A DNA stretch of 59,108 nucleotides from positions 1 to 59,108 of the forward strand of contig JAPKCS010000009.1 in the NCBI GenBank assembly GCA_028822845.1, in the 5' to 3' direction. Positions within the stretch are counted from its first letter, which is position 1. Every line of letters starts with the position of its first letter. The position numbers and the translations under genes are program-made. Below, piece by piece: positions 51,280-59,108 of this stretch. Below the pieces are notes generated by a model. The model saw only the letters and a program-made list of their open reading frames with translations. It was not told the DNA's origin and searched no databases. This DNA comes from Candidatus Poseidoniaceae archaeon (lineage in GTDB: Archaea; Thermoplasmatota; Poseidoniia; Poseidoniales; Poseidoniaceae).

Positions 51280-54200
51280 ATGGCAGATATTCATTATCTA
51301 GACAAACCTCTGGAAACAGAGGCCTTGCTGGAGTTGCTATGTCCACCCGTTCGTAATTGGTTCAAAGACAAGTTTCCAGACTTCACCCGACCACAAAAAT
51401 TAGCAATTCCTGCCATTGTTAGCCAAGAGCACCTGTTGCTCTGTTCCCCGACTGGATCGGGTAAGACGTTGACTGCTTTCCTCACCATCATCGACAAACT
51501 GGTTCGCAAAGCACTCGAAGGCGAATTGGAAAAAAGGGTCTACTGTGTTTACATTTCTCCGATCAAAGCCCTCGCCAATGACATTCAAAGAAACCTGTTA
51601 GGTCCGCTGAAAGAAATTTCGGAACGGTACCTGCCCGAAAAAACTCAAGAGATCCGAGTTGGTCTACGAACAGGTGACACCCCACAGAGTGAGCGCCAGA
51701 AAATGCTTCGAAAGCCACCTCATATCTTGATCACCACGCCTGAAAGTTTAGCCATCGCCATCACTTCCCCCAGGTTCCAACCCATCGTCAGCGATGTTGA
51801 ATACATGATCATCGATGAACTGCATTCCTTGGTCCCAACCAAACGTGGTGTACATTTGGCCCTCACCTTGTCCTACTTGGACACCCTTCTGACACGTCCT
51901 GTCCAGCGAATAGGTATTTCAGCCACCATGGAGCCATTGGAAACCGTTGCAGAATTTTTAGTTGCAAGCGATGACCAGGAAAGTCGCAAAGAAGCAACCA
52001 AGGTATGCATTGCGAAGGTTTCCGGATCCCGAGAATTGGACCTGGACATCTTGATCACAGACCCGAAGTTCAGTGACTTATCTGTGATGAAGATTTTCGA
52101 CAAGAACATCGAGGCAATAGCAGATTTCATCGCCGCACACAACACCACATTGGTGTTTGCAAACACCAGGAAGATGACGGAAAACATTGTCTTGAAACTT
52201 CGACCGTACTTGGGCGACCTTGTCGCAGGCCACCACGGTTCGATGGATAAGAAAATCCGACTTGATGTGGAAAAGAAACTCAAGCATGGCCATTTGCGCG
52301 CCGTCGTCACCTCATCATCGCTCGAAATGGGAATCGATATCGGTTCTGTGGACTTGGTCTTGCAAATTGGCAGCCCAGGTGACATTGCAACCGCACTCCA
52401 GCGAATTGGTCGTGCTGGTCACCATGTAGGCGGGATTCCAAGAGCACGGTTCTTGCCAACAAGCGTCGATGATTTGTTGGAACTCGCAGCCCTACAAGCT
52501 GCGATTCAAACAGGCGATATGGATCGACTTGATTTCCCAGAAAATTGTTTGGATGTTGTGGCTCAATTCATGATTGGGCTGGTCATCATCAATCCGATTG
52601 ACATCGATGAAGCCTACGAAATCATCGTCAATGCGTGGTCCTATCGGAATTTCAAATACGATGATTTCATTGAAGTGCTCGACATGCTGGAAGAAGAACG
52701 TCGTGTTTGGGTGGATTGGGAAGAGAACCTCTACGGAAAACGTGGTTATTCAAGAATGATTTACTACACCAACATCGGGACAATCGCCCCGGACAACTCC
52801 TACCTTGTGTTCAATGCAGAAGGGTCAATTTTGGGTCAACTCTCAGGATCCTTTGTCTCAAATCTGCGCGGAGGCGATGTCATCTTGCTCGGTGGTTCAA
52901 CCTATAGAGTGACCAACATCCAAGGAACTCGAGTGAATGTGGCTTCTGTAACTGGTCATCGACCAACCGTTCCTTCATGGTCTGGTGAAGCACGTTCGAG
53001 ATCAAGGGAACTCTCCAGTGCTTTGCTGGATCTAATCGGTCACTGCATCGTGTCCTTGCGGCGTGAAGAAGACCCCCGCGTGGTGCTCAAGGACGCTTAC
53101 GGCTTATCCAATGACGTCGCCAACGCCATTGCACGCCACCTCGAGGAACACAGCATCGATTCGTTCCAAGTTCCAGATCCCAACCGGATCCTTGTTGAGC
53201 AAGTGATCAGCAGTGGCCATCCAACATACATGATCACAACATGCCGCGGGAGAGGATTCAACACCGCTCTTGGCTACTTTATGGCAGGTCTAGCTGAATC
53301 CAACAACATCGCTGTCATCGAAATGTCTTTTGATGAAAATGGTTTGTTGATTCGAACTTCCGAAGAAGTTGATCCTGGCCAAATGTATCAAGCCTTCAGA
53401 GATAACAACCACACCGAAGTCATCGAACGCTATGTGGTCAACACCCAGATCTTTGCCAAGCGGTTTAGAGAAGTTGCCGGACGCTCAATGATCATACCAA
53501 AGCGGATTGGTTCAGAAGAAATCACTCCACAACAATTCCAGCAAAAGGCAGAAGCCTTGCTCAACAAGCACCGAACCACCGATGACAGTTTGTTGATGCG
53601 TGAAGCAAAGAACGAAATTATGTTTGGGGACATTGACATGAAAAGTTTGGAAGTGTTCCTCCAATCGTGCGTTACAGGTGAGGCACGAATCGTCCACAAC
53701 AGGGTAACCGTGCCATCAAGGCTTGGAATGTCCCTCTTCATGTCTGCCTTCGAGGATTTGATGGCCATGAAAACTCGGGCCTATCTGGTCAAGGACATCG
53801 ACCCCGCCATCTTGAGGCGTTTGCTTGGTACACGAAGCCTTGCAACAGAACTTAGTTCAGATCAATTGGATAAGTTCTATCTTGATAAAGCCCCAATTCC
53901 AGAAAATTCGAAAGAATTGTTGACCTTAATGTCCCACGGTGGTGGGCTTGATCCTGAATTCCATAATCCCCTGTACAAAGAAAAACTCGCAGGCATTGAT
54001 TTGAACAAAATTCGCGGTTGGGTCACTGAACTCTGCAACGAGGGGAAGATTACCAAACTCGATGGCACAGGATCTGAACAACTCGATGGGAAATGGTTCT
54101 CGCCCTTCATGGCAGAAATTCATGGAACACTCGGTTGCTTAGCAGTAAACGGCGGAAAAGACGTGACTGATTTGCGGGAACTCCACATCCGCGATTTGTC

Positions 54201-56562
54201 CTATAAAATTGCCACGAGCTTTGATGAACGCAAACCAACGACTTGGGAAAACCAAAGCCTTGGGGACCCACATGAAGCAATGCGAGTCAAAATCATTGAG
54301 ATGCTTGGAAGCGAAGGACCCCAGACCGGTGACGAATTGGAAGAGCGATTGCCGTTCCCACGCGCAATGGTCGATAAGATCCTCCACGAACTCGAAACCA
54401 GAAATGTATTGTCGGTTGGATTCTATAAACAAACTGACGAGGCCGAATATATCTTGAAGATTGATGAACATCGACTGATCGATAATTCAGAAGACGTCGT
54501 CGAATACCGATGGGTGCAGAACTTGGTCCTTGACAAAACATTCAAGCAATATGAAGACGGTTTTTCAGCCTTCGATTCTCACGTTTTATTCCAAAAGCAA
54601 CAGGAATTGCTCTACAGGATCACCGATTTCAGGTTCAAAGACTGGCAAGATATGCAGCTTGATTCCGATGTCATCATGGGTCGTCTGCTTCACAACCGAA
54701 TGGGGTACACAACCAAAGACACGATCCCAATGCTCCTTGGTTTGAAACCCGAACCGTGGGTTGGACCAATGGAGGAAGAACTCCTCAAGCGGATTCCAAT
54801 TGGAGAAAATGTCACCCGCCAAGAGATCATGGCCGATTTCCCCAAAGGCGATGAACACCGTTCCTTGCAGCGAGACATCAAGTATGCCATGTCAAATTTA
54901 GAACGACAAATGCTGGTCGTCAAGCAATTCGAGGATGTTCCTGGCCGGCGCCGGCGCCTCTCGCTCTTCCACCGAGTCCACGATGTCTACGAACCTTTGG
55001 ACTTCGAAAGTGCACTGGTTGATGTGATCCGACGAATGGGGCCTGTGAAAGGCAACACGCTGCGGTTTTATGTCACCCGTGCTTTCGAAGATCTCACGTT
55101 GGCTCTCATGAACCTCGAGAAGGCTGGTCGAATTGCCAAGGTGATGGCTTTGGTTCCCGACCCTGAGGCATTCTACTGCATGCCAGAAGAGGTCGAACTG
55201 CTGCAACAACCAAGGCGCGAAGATCGAACCATGAGGATCCTCACGCAATCCGACCCCTATGTTTCCCGTTTCATTTGGGAAGTACGCAGTGTGTTGGACA
55301 GAGGCTGGTACCTCCCGGTCTTCAAAGGCATTGACCCCATCGGAAAGGTTCTGATGTTCAAGGTCAACGATTACTTAGTAATCAAAGACTTACATGTCCC
55401 AACAGCCTACATTGATGAGTTCTGTGATGCCTTCAAATTATTGCTCGATAACCATGCAGATCAGCTTGTCGATGTGGCCGTGTTATCAAATTTCAACAGC
55501 GAACCCGTTTCTAGTTTGAACGAAAACGCCCGACAGGCCTTGGAACGAATAGGCTTCAAAATGACTGGCGAACGAATGATTCGTGGCGGTGTTGTTGACC
55601 CGCAGCCAAGAGAAATTGCAGAACGAGCTTTGTTCCATCGACACAACCTTCACCAAAAAACACGAATGGAGAATGAAGTCATGGCTTTGAAAGAAGTGAC
55701 TGAAATTCGCGATGATTTCGCCCTACGAGGTCGGTGCGAATTGTACCGTGTTGATCTCAAAAGCATGGCCAGCGCCAACCGCCTGCACCAAGGCATCAAC
55801 CTGAGAGGCCATCAAGTCTGGGCCACCTACGAGCACTTCCAAAACCTCCTCGCAATTCGTGGCGACCCCTTCGATGAAGACCTATGGGACATCGTCGAAT
55901 TCTTCAGCAGCAACTCGGATCCAAATTTGTTCAAGGAACGTCACGCATTGACGCAATCAGAATTCCGAAAGTTGGTGCAACCATTGATCCGGTCTGGCCA
56001 CATCGTCCAAGATTTCCGCGGTGGCTTCAGAACAGTGAAATTGCAAAGTGGAGTCGATCCTGTCGAATTAAGGCGTGAATACATTCGCTCACTGGTCAAG
56101 GACTTCCCAGTCATCACCCTCAAACAGCTGCTGCGTCTTGCTGGAACTCCGTTCAAACCCGAGGAAATTAAGGCAGTCTTGACCTCCTTCGAACAAGATG
56201 GTACATTGGTCAAGGGCTTCTTGATCGATGATTTGGACCAGGTCTGCTGGGGGCGAAAGAACCTCCTCGAAGAAGCGAAGGACATCCCACCAATCCGCGA
56301 CTTTGTCCTTCCACCAAGCGATCCAATTGCCCCATACTTTGCTGACATCATGAAGGAACGCTTTGGCTTTGGATCGGCCTATTTGGTGTTCAAGAACGCT
56401 GAACCAATTGCTGCGTTTAAGGCCAACACACGCAATAAAATCATCGATGTCAAAGATTACGAAGGTTCAGAGAAGGCTTGGAGAATTGTCAAGGAATTTG
56501 CATGGGAACATCAAATGCCACTTCAGACCGAACTCCGAATCGGTGGAAAGCGATTGAAGTAA
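51280..56562 (+). CDS. lhr: Giant Lhr-type superfamily 2 helicase
   Basis: A 1760-residue ATP-dependent 3'-5' helicase. Motif I PTGSGKT is at residues 57-63, motif II DELH at 179-182, SAT near 213 and motif VI QRIGRAGH at 374-381; a Lhr-type winged-helix and core domain follow to about residue 880. The remaining 880 residues contain further winged-helix-like segments and a C-terminal block (EYIRSLVKDFPVITLKQLLRLAG to the end) resembling the AlkZ-like fold reported for bacterial Lhr C-terminal regions. Archaeal Lhr proteins are usually 850-950 residues, so this is the long, bacterial-style form. A DNA repair role is inferred. It is monocistronic, followed by a secreted-protein gene. Confidence 0.9.
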   Translation: MADIHYLDKPLETEALLELLCPPVRNWFKDKFPDFTRPQKLAIPAIVSQEHLLLCSPTGSGKTLTAFLTIIDKLVRKALEGELEKRVYCVYISPIKALANDIQRNLLGPLKEISERYLPEKTQEIRVGLRTGDTPQSERQKMLRKPPHILITTPESLAIAITSPRFQPIVSDVEYMIIDELHSLVPTKRGVHLALTLSYLDTLLTRPVQRIGISATMEPLETVAEFLVASDDQESRKEATKVCIAKVSGSRELDLDILITDPKFSDLSVMKIFDKNIEAIADFIAAHNTTLVFANTRKMTENIVLKLRPYLGDLVAGHHGSMDKKIRLDVEKKLKHGHLRAVVTSSSLEMGIDIGSVDLVLQIGSPGDIATALQRIGRAGHHVGGIPRARFLPTSVDDLLELAALQAAIQTGDMDRLDFPENCLDVVAQFMIGLVIINPIDIDEAYEIIVNAWSYRNFKYDDFIEVLDMLEEERRVWVDWEENLYGKRGYSRMIYYTNIGTIAPDNSYLVFNAEGSILGQLSGSFVSNLRGGDVILLGGSTYRVTNIQGTRVNVASVTGHRPTVPSWSGEARSRSRELSSALLDLIGHCIVSLRREEDPRVVLKDAYGLSNDVANAIARHLEEHSIDSFQVPDPNRILVEQVISSGHPTYMITTCRGRGFNTALGYFMAGLAESNNIAVIEMSFDENGLLIRTSEEVDPGQMYQAFRDNNHTEVIERYVVNTQIFAKRFREVAGRSMIIPKRIGSEEITPQQFQQKAEALLNKHRTTDDSLLMREAKNEIMFGDIDMKSLEVFLQSCVTGEARIVHNRVTVPSRLGMSLFMSAFEDLMAMKTRAYLVKDIDPAILRRLLGTRSLATELSSDQLDKFYLDKAPIPENSKELLTLMSHGGGLDPEFHNPLYKEKLAGIDLNKIRGWVTELCNEGKITKLDGTGSEQLDGKWFSPFMAEIHGTLGCLAVNGGKDVTDLRELHIRDLSYKIATSFDERKPTTWENQSLGDPHEAMRVKIIEMLGSEGPQTGDELEERLPFPRAMVDKILHELETRNVLSVGFYKQTDEAEYILKIDEHRLIDNSEDVVEYRWVQNLVLDKTFKQYEDGFSAFDSHVLFQKQQELLYRITDFRFKDWQDMQLDSDVIMGRLLHNRMGYTTKDTIPMLLGLKPEPWVGPMEEELLKRIPIGENVTRQEIMADFPKGDEHRSLQRDIKYAMSNLERQMLVVKQFEDVPGRRRRLSLFHRVHDVYEPLDFESALVDVIRRMGPVKGNTLRFYVTRAFEDLTLALMNLEKAGRIAKVMALVPDPEAFYCMPEEVELLQQPRREDRTMRILTQSDPYVSRFIWEVRSVLDRGWYLPVFKGIDPIGKVLMFKVNDYLVIKDLHVPTAYIDEFCDAFKLLLDNHADQLVDVAVLSNFNSEPVSSLNENARQALERIGFKMTGERMIRGGVVDPQPREIAERALFHRHNLHQKTRMENEVMALKEVTEIRDDFALRGRCELYRVDLKSMASANRLHQGINLRGHQVWATYEHFQNLLAIRGDPFDEDLWDIVEFFSSNSDPNLFKERHALTQSEFRKLVQPLIRSGHIVQDFRGGFRTVKLQSGVDPVELRREYIRSLVKDFPVITLKQLLRLAGTPFKPEEIKAVLTSFEQDGTLVKGFLIDDLDQVCWGRKNLLEEAKDIPPIRDFVLPPSDPIAPYFADIMKERFGFGSAYLVFKNAEPIAAFKANTRNKIIDVKDYEGSEKAWRIVKEFAWEHQMPLQTELRIGGKRLK

Positions 56563-56606
56563 ATCGGCCTCCTCGATTTGAAAGGAAAAAACATGGAACC
56601 AATGCC

Positions 56607-56615
56607 TTGATATTG
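56607..56615 (+). promoter_or_regulatory. Candidate TATA-like element of surface-protein gene
   Basis: TTGATATTG is centred 26 bases before the ATG at 56637. Position fits a leaderless transcript, though AAGG also precedes the ATG as a weak ribosome site. Confidence 0.3.
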
Positions 56616-56636
56616 GATTGGTACCCGAACAAGGCC

Positions 56637-59108
56637 ATGAGATTCAAGGCTAGTGTCCTCGTTGGTCTGTTTTTTTTCAGTCTTCTTGTGCCAATGACGG
56701 CTCCTGTGAGCGCTCAAGAACCACAAGATATTGTCATCCTCGATACGGCTGTGAACCCAGCCAACAACCATACTTACCACTTGTTGAGTGAAAGTTCGTG
56801 GGATGTAGCAGCCGACGTAGCGCGTGGCCTTGACGGCTTTTTGGTCACCATTGACGATGCGGAAGAAAACCAATGGATCTTCGACACATTTGCTGCATGG
56901 AACAATCAAACTCACCACCTATGGACGGGCCTTTCCGACATCGATAACGATGGAGAATACCGTTGGCACAATGGAGCGCCGTTCTATTATCGGGATTGGG
57001 GTGCAGATCAGCCCTCAGCAAGCGATGATGAAGGCTACGTGCACATTGCAGGAACCAACATGGGCAACATCATGCCAGGCACATGGAACGATCTCGAAAT
57101 GGATCCACAATACTTCCCGGTTTACGGGGTCGTAGAAATCGGACCTGGTGCAGACTTTTCCCTCCGGTTTAGTGGTGAAGAAGATCGAATCGAAATCCCC
57201 CACACGGAAAACCTGAATGTCACAGGAAGCCTCATCGTTTCAGCATGGGTGTATCCATCCACCGATCAAGGCATTCAATTCATTACCATGAAAGGAGACT
57301 ATGGATGGGGTATGTACCTCAATGAAGGCACCTTGGCCTATGCTTCGGAGTACAGTCTAGCGAAACATCCAACGGCAAATCAAACCGTGCCCATCGACCA
57401 ATGGTCACACATCGAAATCCAAGTGGTAGAGGGGGTTGGAGGGGAGTTCCGGATCAACGGTGCTTCCGCAGGTCTCATCTCAAACACAGATGCGAACATC
57501 CCCGCAGGTGATTTTGGTTCCAACGATTGCTTCACCTCTGGTGATGAATGCGATGAGCTGTTCATCGGAAGCATGGGTGCAGGTTGCGAGTGCAATTACT
57601 ACAACGGCATCTTAGACAACATCTCAATTGGAACAAATTTTAGCGCTCTGGGAGACGAACCCACTTGGGTTTCAAATTGGACCTTCCCCGAAGGTGAAGG
57701 AGCAGAGACAAACGATTCCACCGATACAGCATCTGGAACGATTTACGGAGCAGATTGGGTCATGCCTGATGGAACGATTGCCGCTCAAGCAATTGAGCTG
57801 TTCAGCGGTCAAGAAGTGGACGGTATTTCAGCCGATGCAGGCGATAACCTCCTGTTTTTCGCCGAATTAGAACCAATGACGAAAGAAGCCTATTTTAGCC
57901 TCTATCCGAGTGAATTCAAAGATCGTGGGGTGGTCATTGACCTCTATTTCGCGAGCGGTCGAACCCCAAGTTCATGGGACCATGACAAGCACATCGAAGT
58001 GGATTGGGGCTACGCTTTCGAGCAATTCAGTTGGCCTGAAGAAGGCACATGGTGGGTGTTGCTCGTCCCTCAAACTACGATGGTGAATCACGCTGTGACC
58101 GCTACATGGGAAGTTGCAGCACCTCCACCGTCGGAAGATGACATGACGAAATTGACCAACGGAATTGCAATCACTGGACAAACCATCGACGTTGGTCGCC
58201 AAGCGGACCTCGAAGATCGGGTCCTCTACTACTACGTCGATGTCGAAGAAAACCTTAGCAGCCTCACTGTGAGCACCTATGATGGAACTGGGAACATCAA
58301 CATTGGAGTTTCATGGGGCACCGTTCCAGACCCGTTCAGTTTTTGGTCATTTAATGACGATGACGGGATGGACCAAACCAACAATCCAAATGACGGTAAA
58401 ATCACCTATGAAGACGGCCAAGGGAATGAACATGATGCTACGCTTTACGGCGTCGAACCTGGTCGCTACTACGTTACAGCATACACCTTCATGCGTGCTG
58501 TTGATTTTACCATCGTCGCAAACATGGTCGTTGCACCTGACAACACAGAACCAGAAGATGCAATCGAACTCTCACCAGGGGTTGCTTATGGTCCCCTGAC
58601 GGGCTATGATGGACTCCAGCAATATTTCAAAATCGATGTTCCGACCGGAACTGAACGACTGGAGGTGGACCTTGCCGAGGGCTACGGAGAGGCAACCATG
58701 TACATGAGTTTGGAACAGTTCCCCACCACAAGCCAATACGACGTTCAATCAGCGACACCAGGTGCTGGCGATAAAATTGGATTCAATGACCCCACACCCG
58801 GGACGTGGTACATCTTGCTTTCAACGGAAGATGTGTTTGCTAACGTCATGATCACGGCAAGTTTTGAAGACCGTTACATTTGGAGCTACGATGGAACCCC
58901 CATCGAACTTTTCAATGGTGAAGAAATAAGTGGACTCTCAGCACCAACCGATGAATCATTGTTTTTCTATGTCGAACTTGAAGTCCCCGGTACGTACCTT
59001 GAAATCAACACTTTTGGCGGACAAGGCACATTGTTGCTCGAAGGGTCAGGAAGCATAGTCGCTTTCGACTTCGGTGGATTTGACAATGGCGGTGGCGACC
59101 CATCTGGG
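56637..59108 (+). CDS. Large secreted protein with C-type-lectin, LamG-like and PPC-like domains (partial)
   Basis: The frame opens at ATG 56637 and stays open to the window edge (824 codons), so the C-terminus is missing. A signal peptide (LVGLFFFSLLVPMTAPVSA, cleavage before QEP) leads to a C-type-lectin-like domain (about 35-175) with HLWTGLSDIDNDG, a QPSASDDE loop in place of the usual QPD/EPN, and GTWNDL (the WND core). A LamG/concanavalin-like domain follows at about 180-380 (SLRFSGEEDRIEIP, SAWVYPSTDQG). The rest is a series of PPC-type beta domains (AIELFSGQEVDGISA, AIELSPGVAYGPLTGYDG, PIELFNGEEISGLSA). It is a probable surface adhesin or carbohydrate-binding protein; partner and catalytic parts are not seen. 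Confidence 0.88.
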   Translation, partial: MRFKASVLVGLFFFSLLVPMTAPVSAQEPQDIVILDTAVNPANNHTYHLLSESSWDVAADVARGLDGFLVTIDDAEENQWIFDTFAAWNNQTHHLWTGLSDIDNDGEYRWHNGAPFYYRDWGADQPSASDDEGYVHIAGTNMGNIMPGTWNDLEMDPQYFPVYGVVEIGPGADFSLRFSGEEDRIEIPHTENLNVTGSLIVSAWVYPSTDQGIQFITMKGDYGWGMYLNEGTLAYASEYSLAKHPTANQTVPIDQWSHIEIQVVEGVGGEFRINGASAGLISNTDANIPAGDFGSNDCFTSGDECDELFIGSMGAGCECNYYNGILDNISIGTNFSALGDEPTWVSNWTFPEGEGAETNDSTDTASGTIYGADWVMPDGTIAAQAIELFSGQEVDGISADAGDNLLFFAELEPMTKEAYFSLYPSEFKDRGVVIDLYFASGRTPSSWDHDKHIEVDWGYAFEQFSWPEEGTWWVLLVPQTTMVNHAVTATWEVAAPPPSEDDMTKLTNGIAITGQTIDVGRQADLEDRVLYYYVDVEENLSSLTVSTYDGTGNINIGVSWGTVPDPFSFWSFNDDDGMDQTNNPNDGKITYEDGQGNEHDATLYGVEPGRYYVTAYTFMRAVDFTIVANMVVAPDNTEPEDAIELSPGVAYGPLTGYDGLQQYFKIDVPTGTERLEVDLAEGYGEATMYMSLEQFPTTSQYDVQSATPGAGDKIGFNDPTPGTWYILLSTEDVFANVMITASFEDRYIWSYDGTPIELFNGEEISGLSAPTDESLFFYVELEVPGTYLEINTFGGQGTLLLEGSGSIVAFDFGGFDNGGGDPSG

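Noticed and set aside
51873-52385. 170-residue minus-strand frame in lhr
   Set aside because: Antisense to helicase motifs III-VI; no start context.

Overview
The window reads as a chromosomal segment of a planktonic euryarchaeon, most likely Marine Group II (Candidatus Poseidoniales). That placement is inferred. The information-processing genes are archaeal: PAN proteasomal ATPase ending in an HbYX tripeptide, primase small subunit, RFC large subunit, SRP54, MBF1, Tsr3, archaeal/eukaryal-type ProRS and GlyRS, and a DUF835 protein. They are mixed with bacterial-like metabolism and with large secreted or surface proteins, a blend typical of that group. Genes are very dense: there is no gap above about 200 bases, many neighbours overlap in ATGA or GTGA, and no tRNA, rRNA, CRISPR array, insertion sequence or prophage is visible.

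Region 1 (1-10.8 kb). A divergent pair (zinc-ribbon/EF-hand acidic protein, cut by the window edge, and a DUF835 protein) is followed by a long minus-strand run: mbf1, tsr3, fdhD, a YdeP-type molybdopterin oxidoreductase, an MFS exporter, hutU and hutH. Region 2 (10.8-13.8 kb). On the plus strand are pan, glutamate formimidoyltransferase and formimidoyl-THF cyclodeaminase. With hutH and hutU these give histidine to urocanate to imidazolonepropionate, then formiminoglutamate to methenyl-THF. The intermediate enzyme HutI is not in the window.

Region 3 (13.8-22 kb). metG, a CNNM/DUF21-CBS membrane protein, and a minus-strand group of priS, an unrecognised Pro-rich/coiled-coil protein with a C-terminal tandem repeat, an Ala/Lys-rich RDD-like membrane protein and an alpha/beta hydrolase, plus a small zinc-ribbon protein. 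Region 4 (21.8-30 kb). mqnD, mqnA and mqnE of the futalosine route to menaquinone, with a WD40-like membrane-anchored protein and a P2-type cation ATPase among them.

Region 5 (30-38 kb). An OPT transporter, then split transketolase, a MazG-like pyrophosphohydrolase and transaldolase (non-oxidative pentose phosphate steps), two small membrane proteins and proS. Region 6 (37.7-42.7 kb). A minus-strand protein-targeting group (ArsA/Get3-type ATPase with an HSP20-like tail, then SRP54) followed by an M28 lipoprotein peptidase; a membrane protein diverges from it. Region 7 (42.8-51.2 kb). A zinc-ribbon/transmembrane/transglutaminase-like protein, the TrkA-TrkH potassium uptake pair, rfcL, glyS and a two-cluster ferredoxin. 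Region 8 (51.3 kb to end). A giant Lhr-type helicase (1760 aa) and the 5' part of a large secreted protein with C-type-lectin, LamG-like and PPC-like segments.

The most notable signals are: the hut/ftcD genes with an animal-length urocanase and a nested molybdo-oxidoreductase; the futalosine menaquinone set; the unrecognised tandem-repeat protein next to primase; the ArsA-HSP20/SRP54 pairing; AT-rich elements shared by divergent genes; and a TTCAAAG-like element recurring at fixed distances upstream of start codons.
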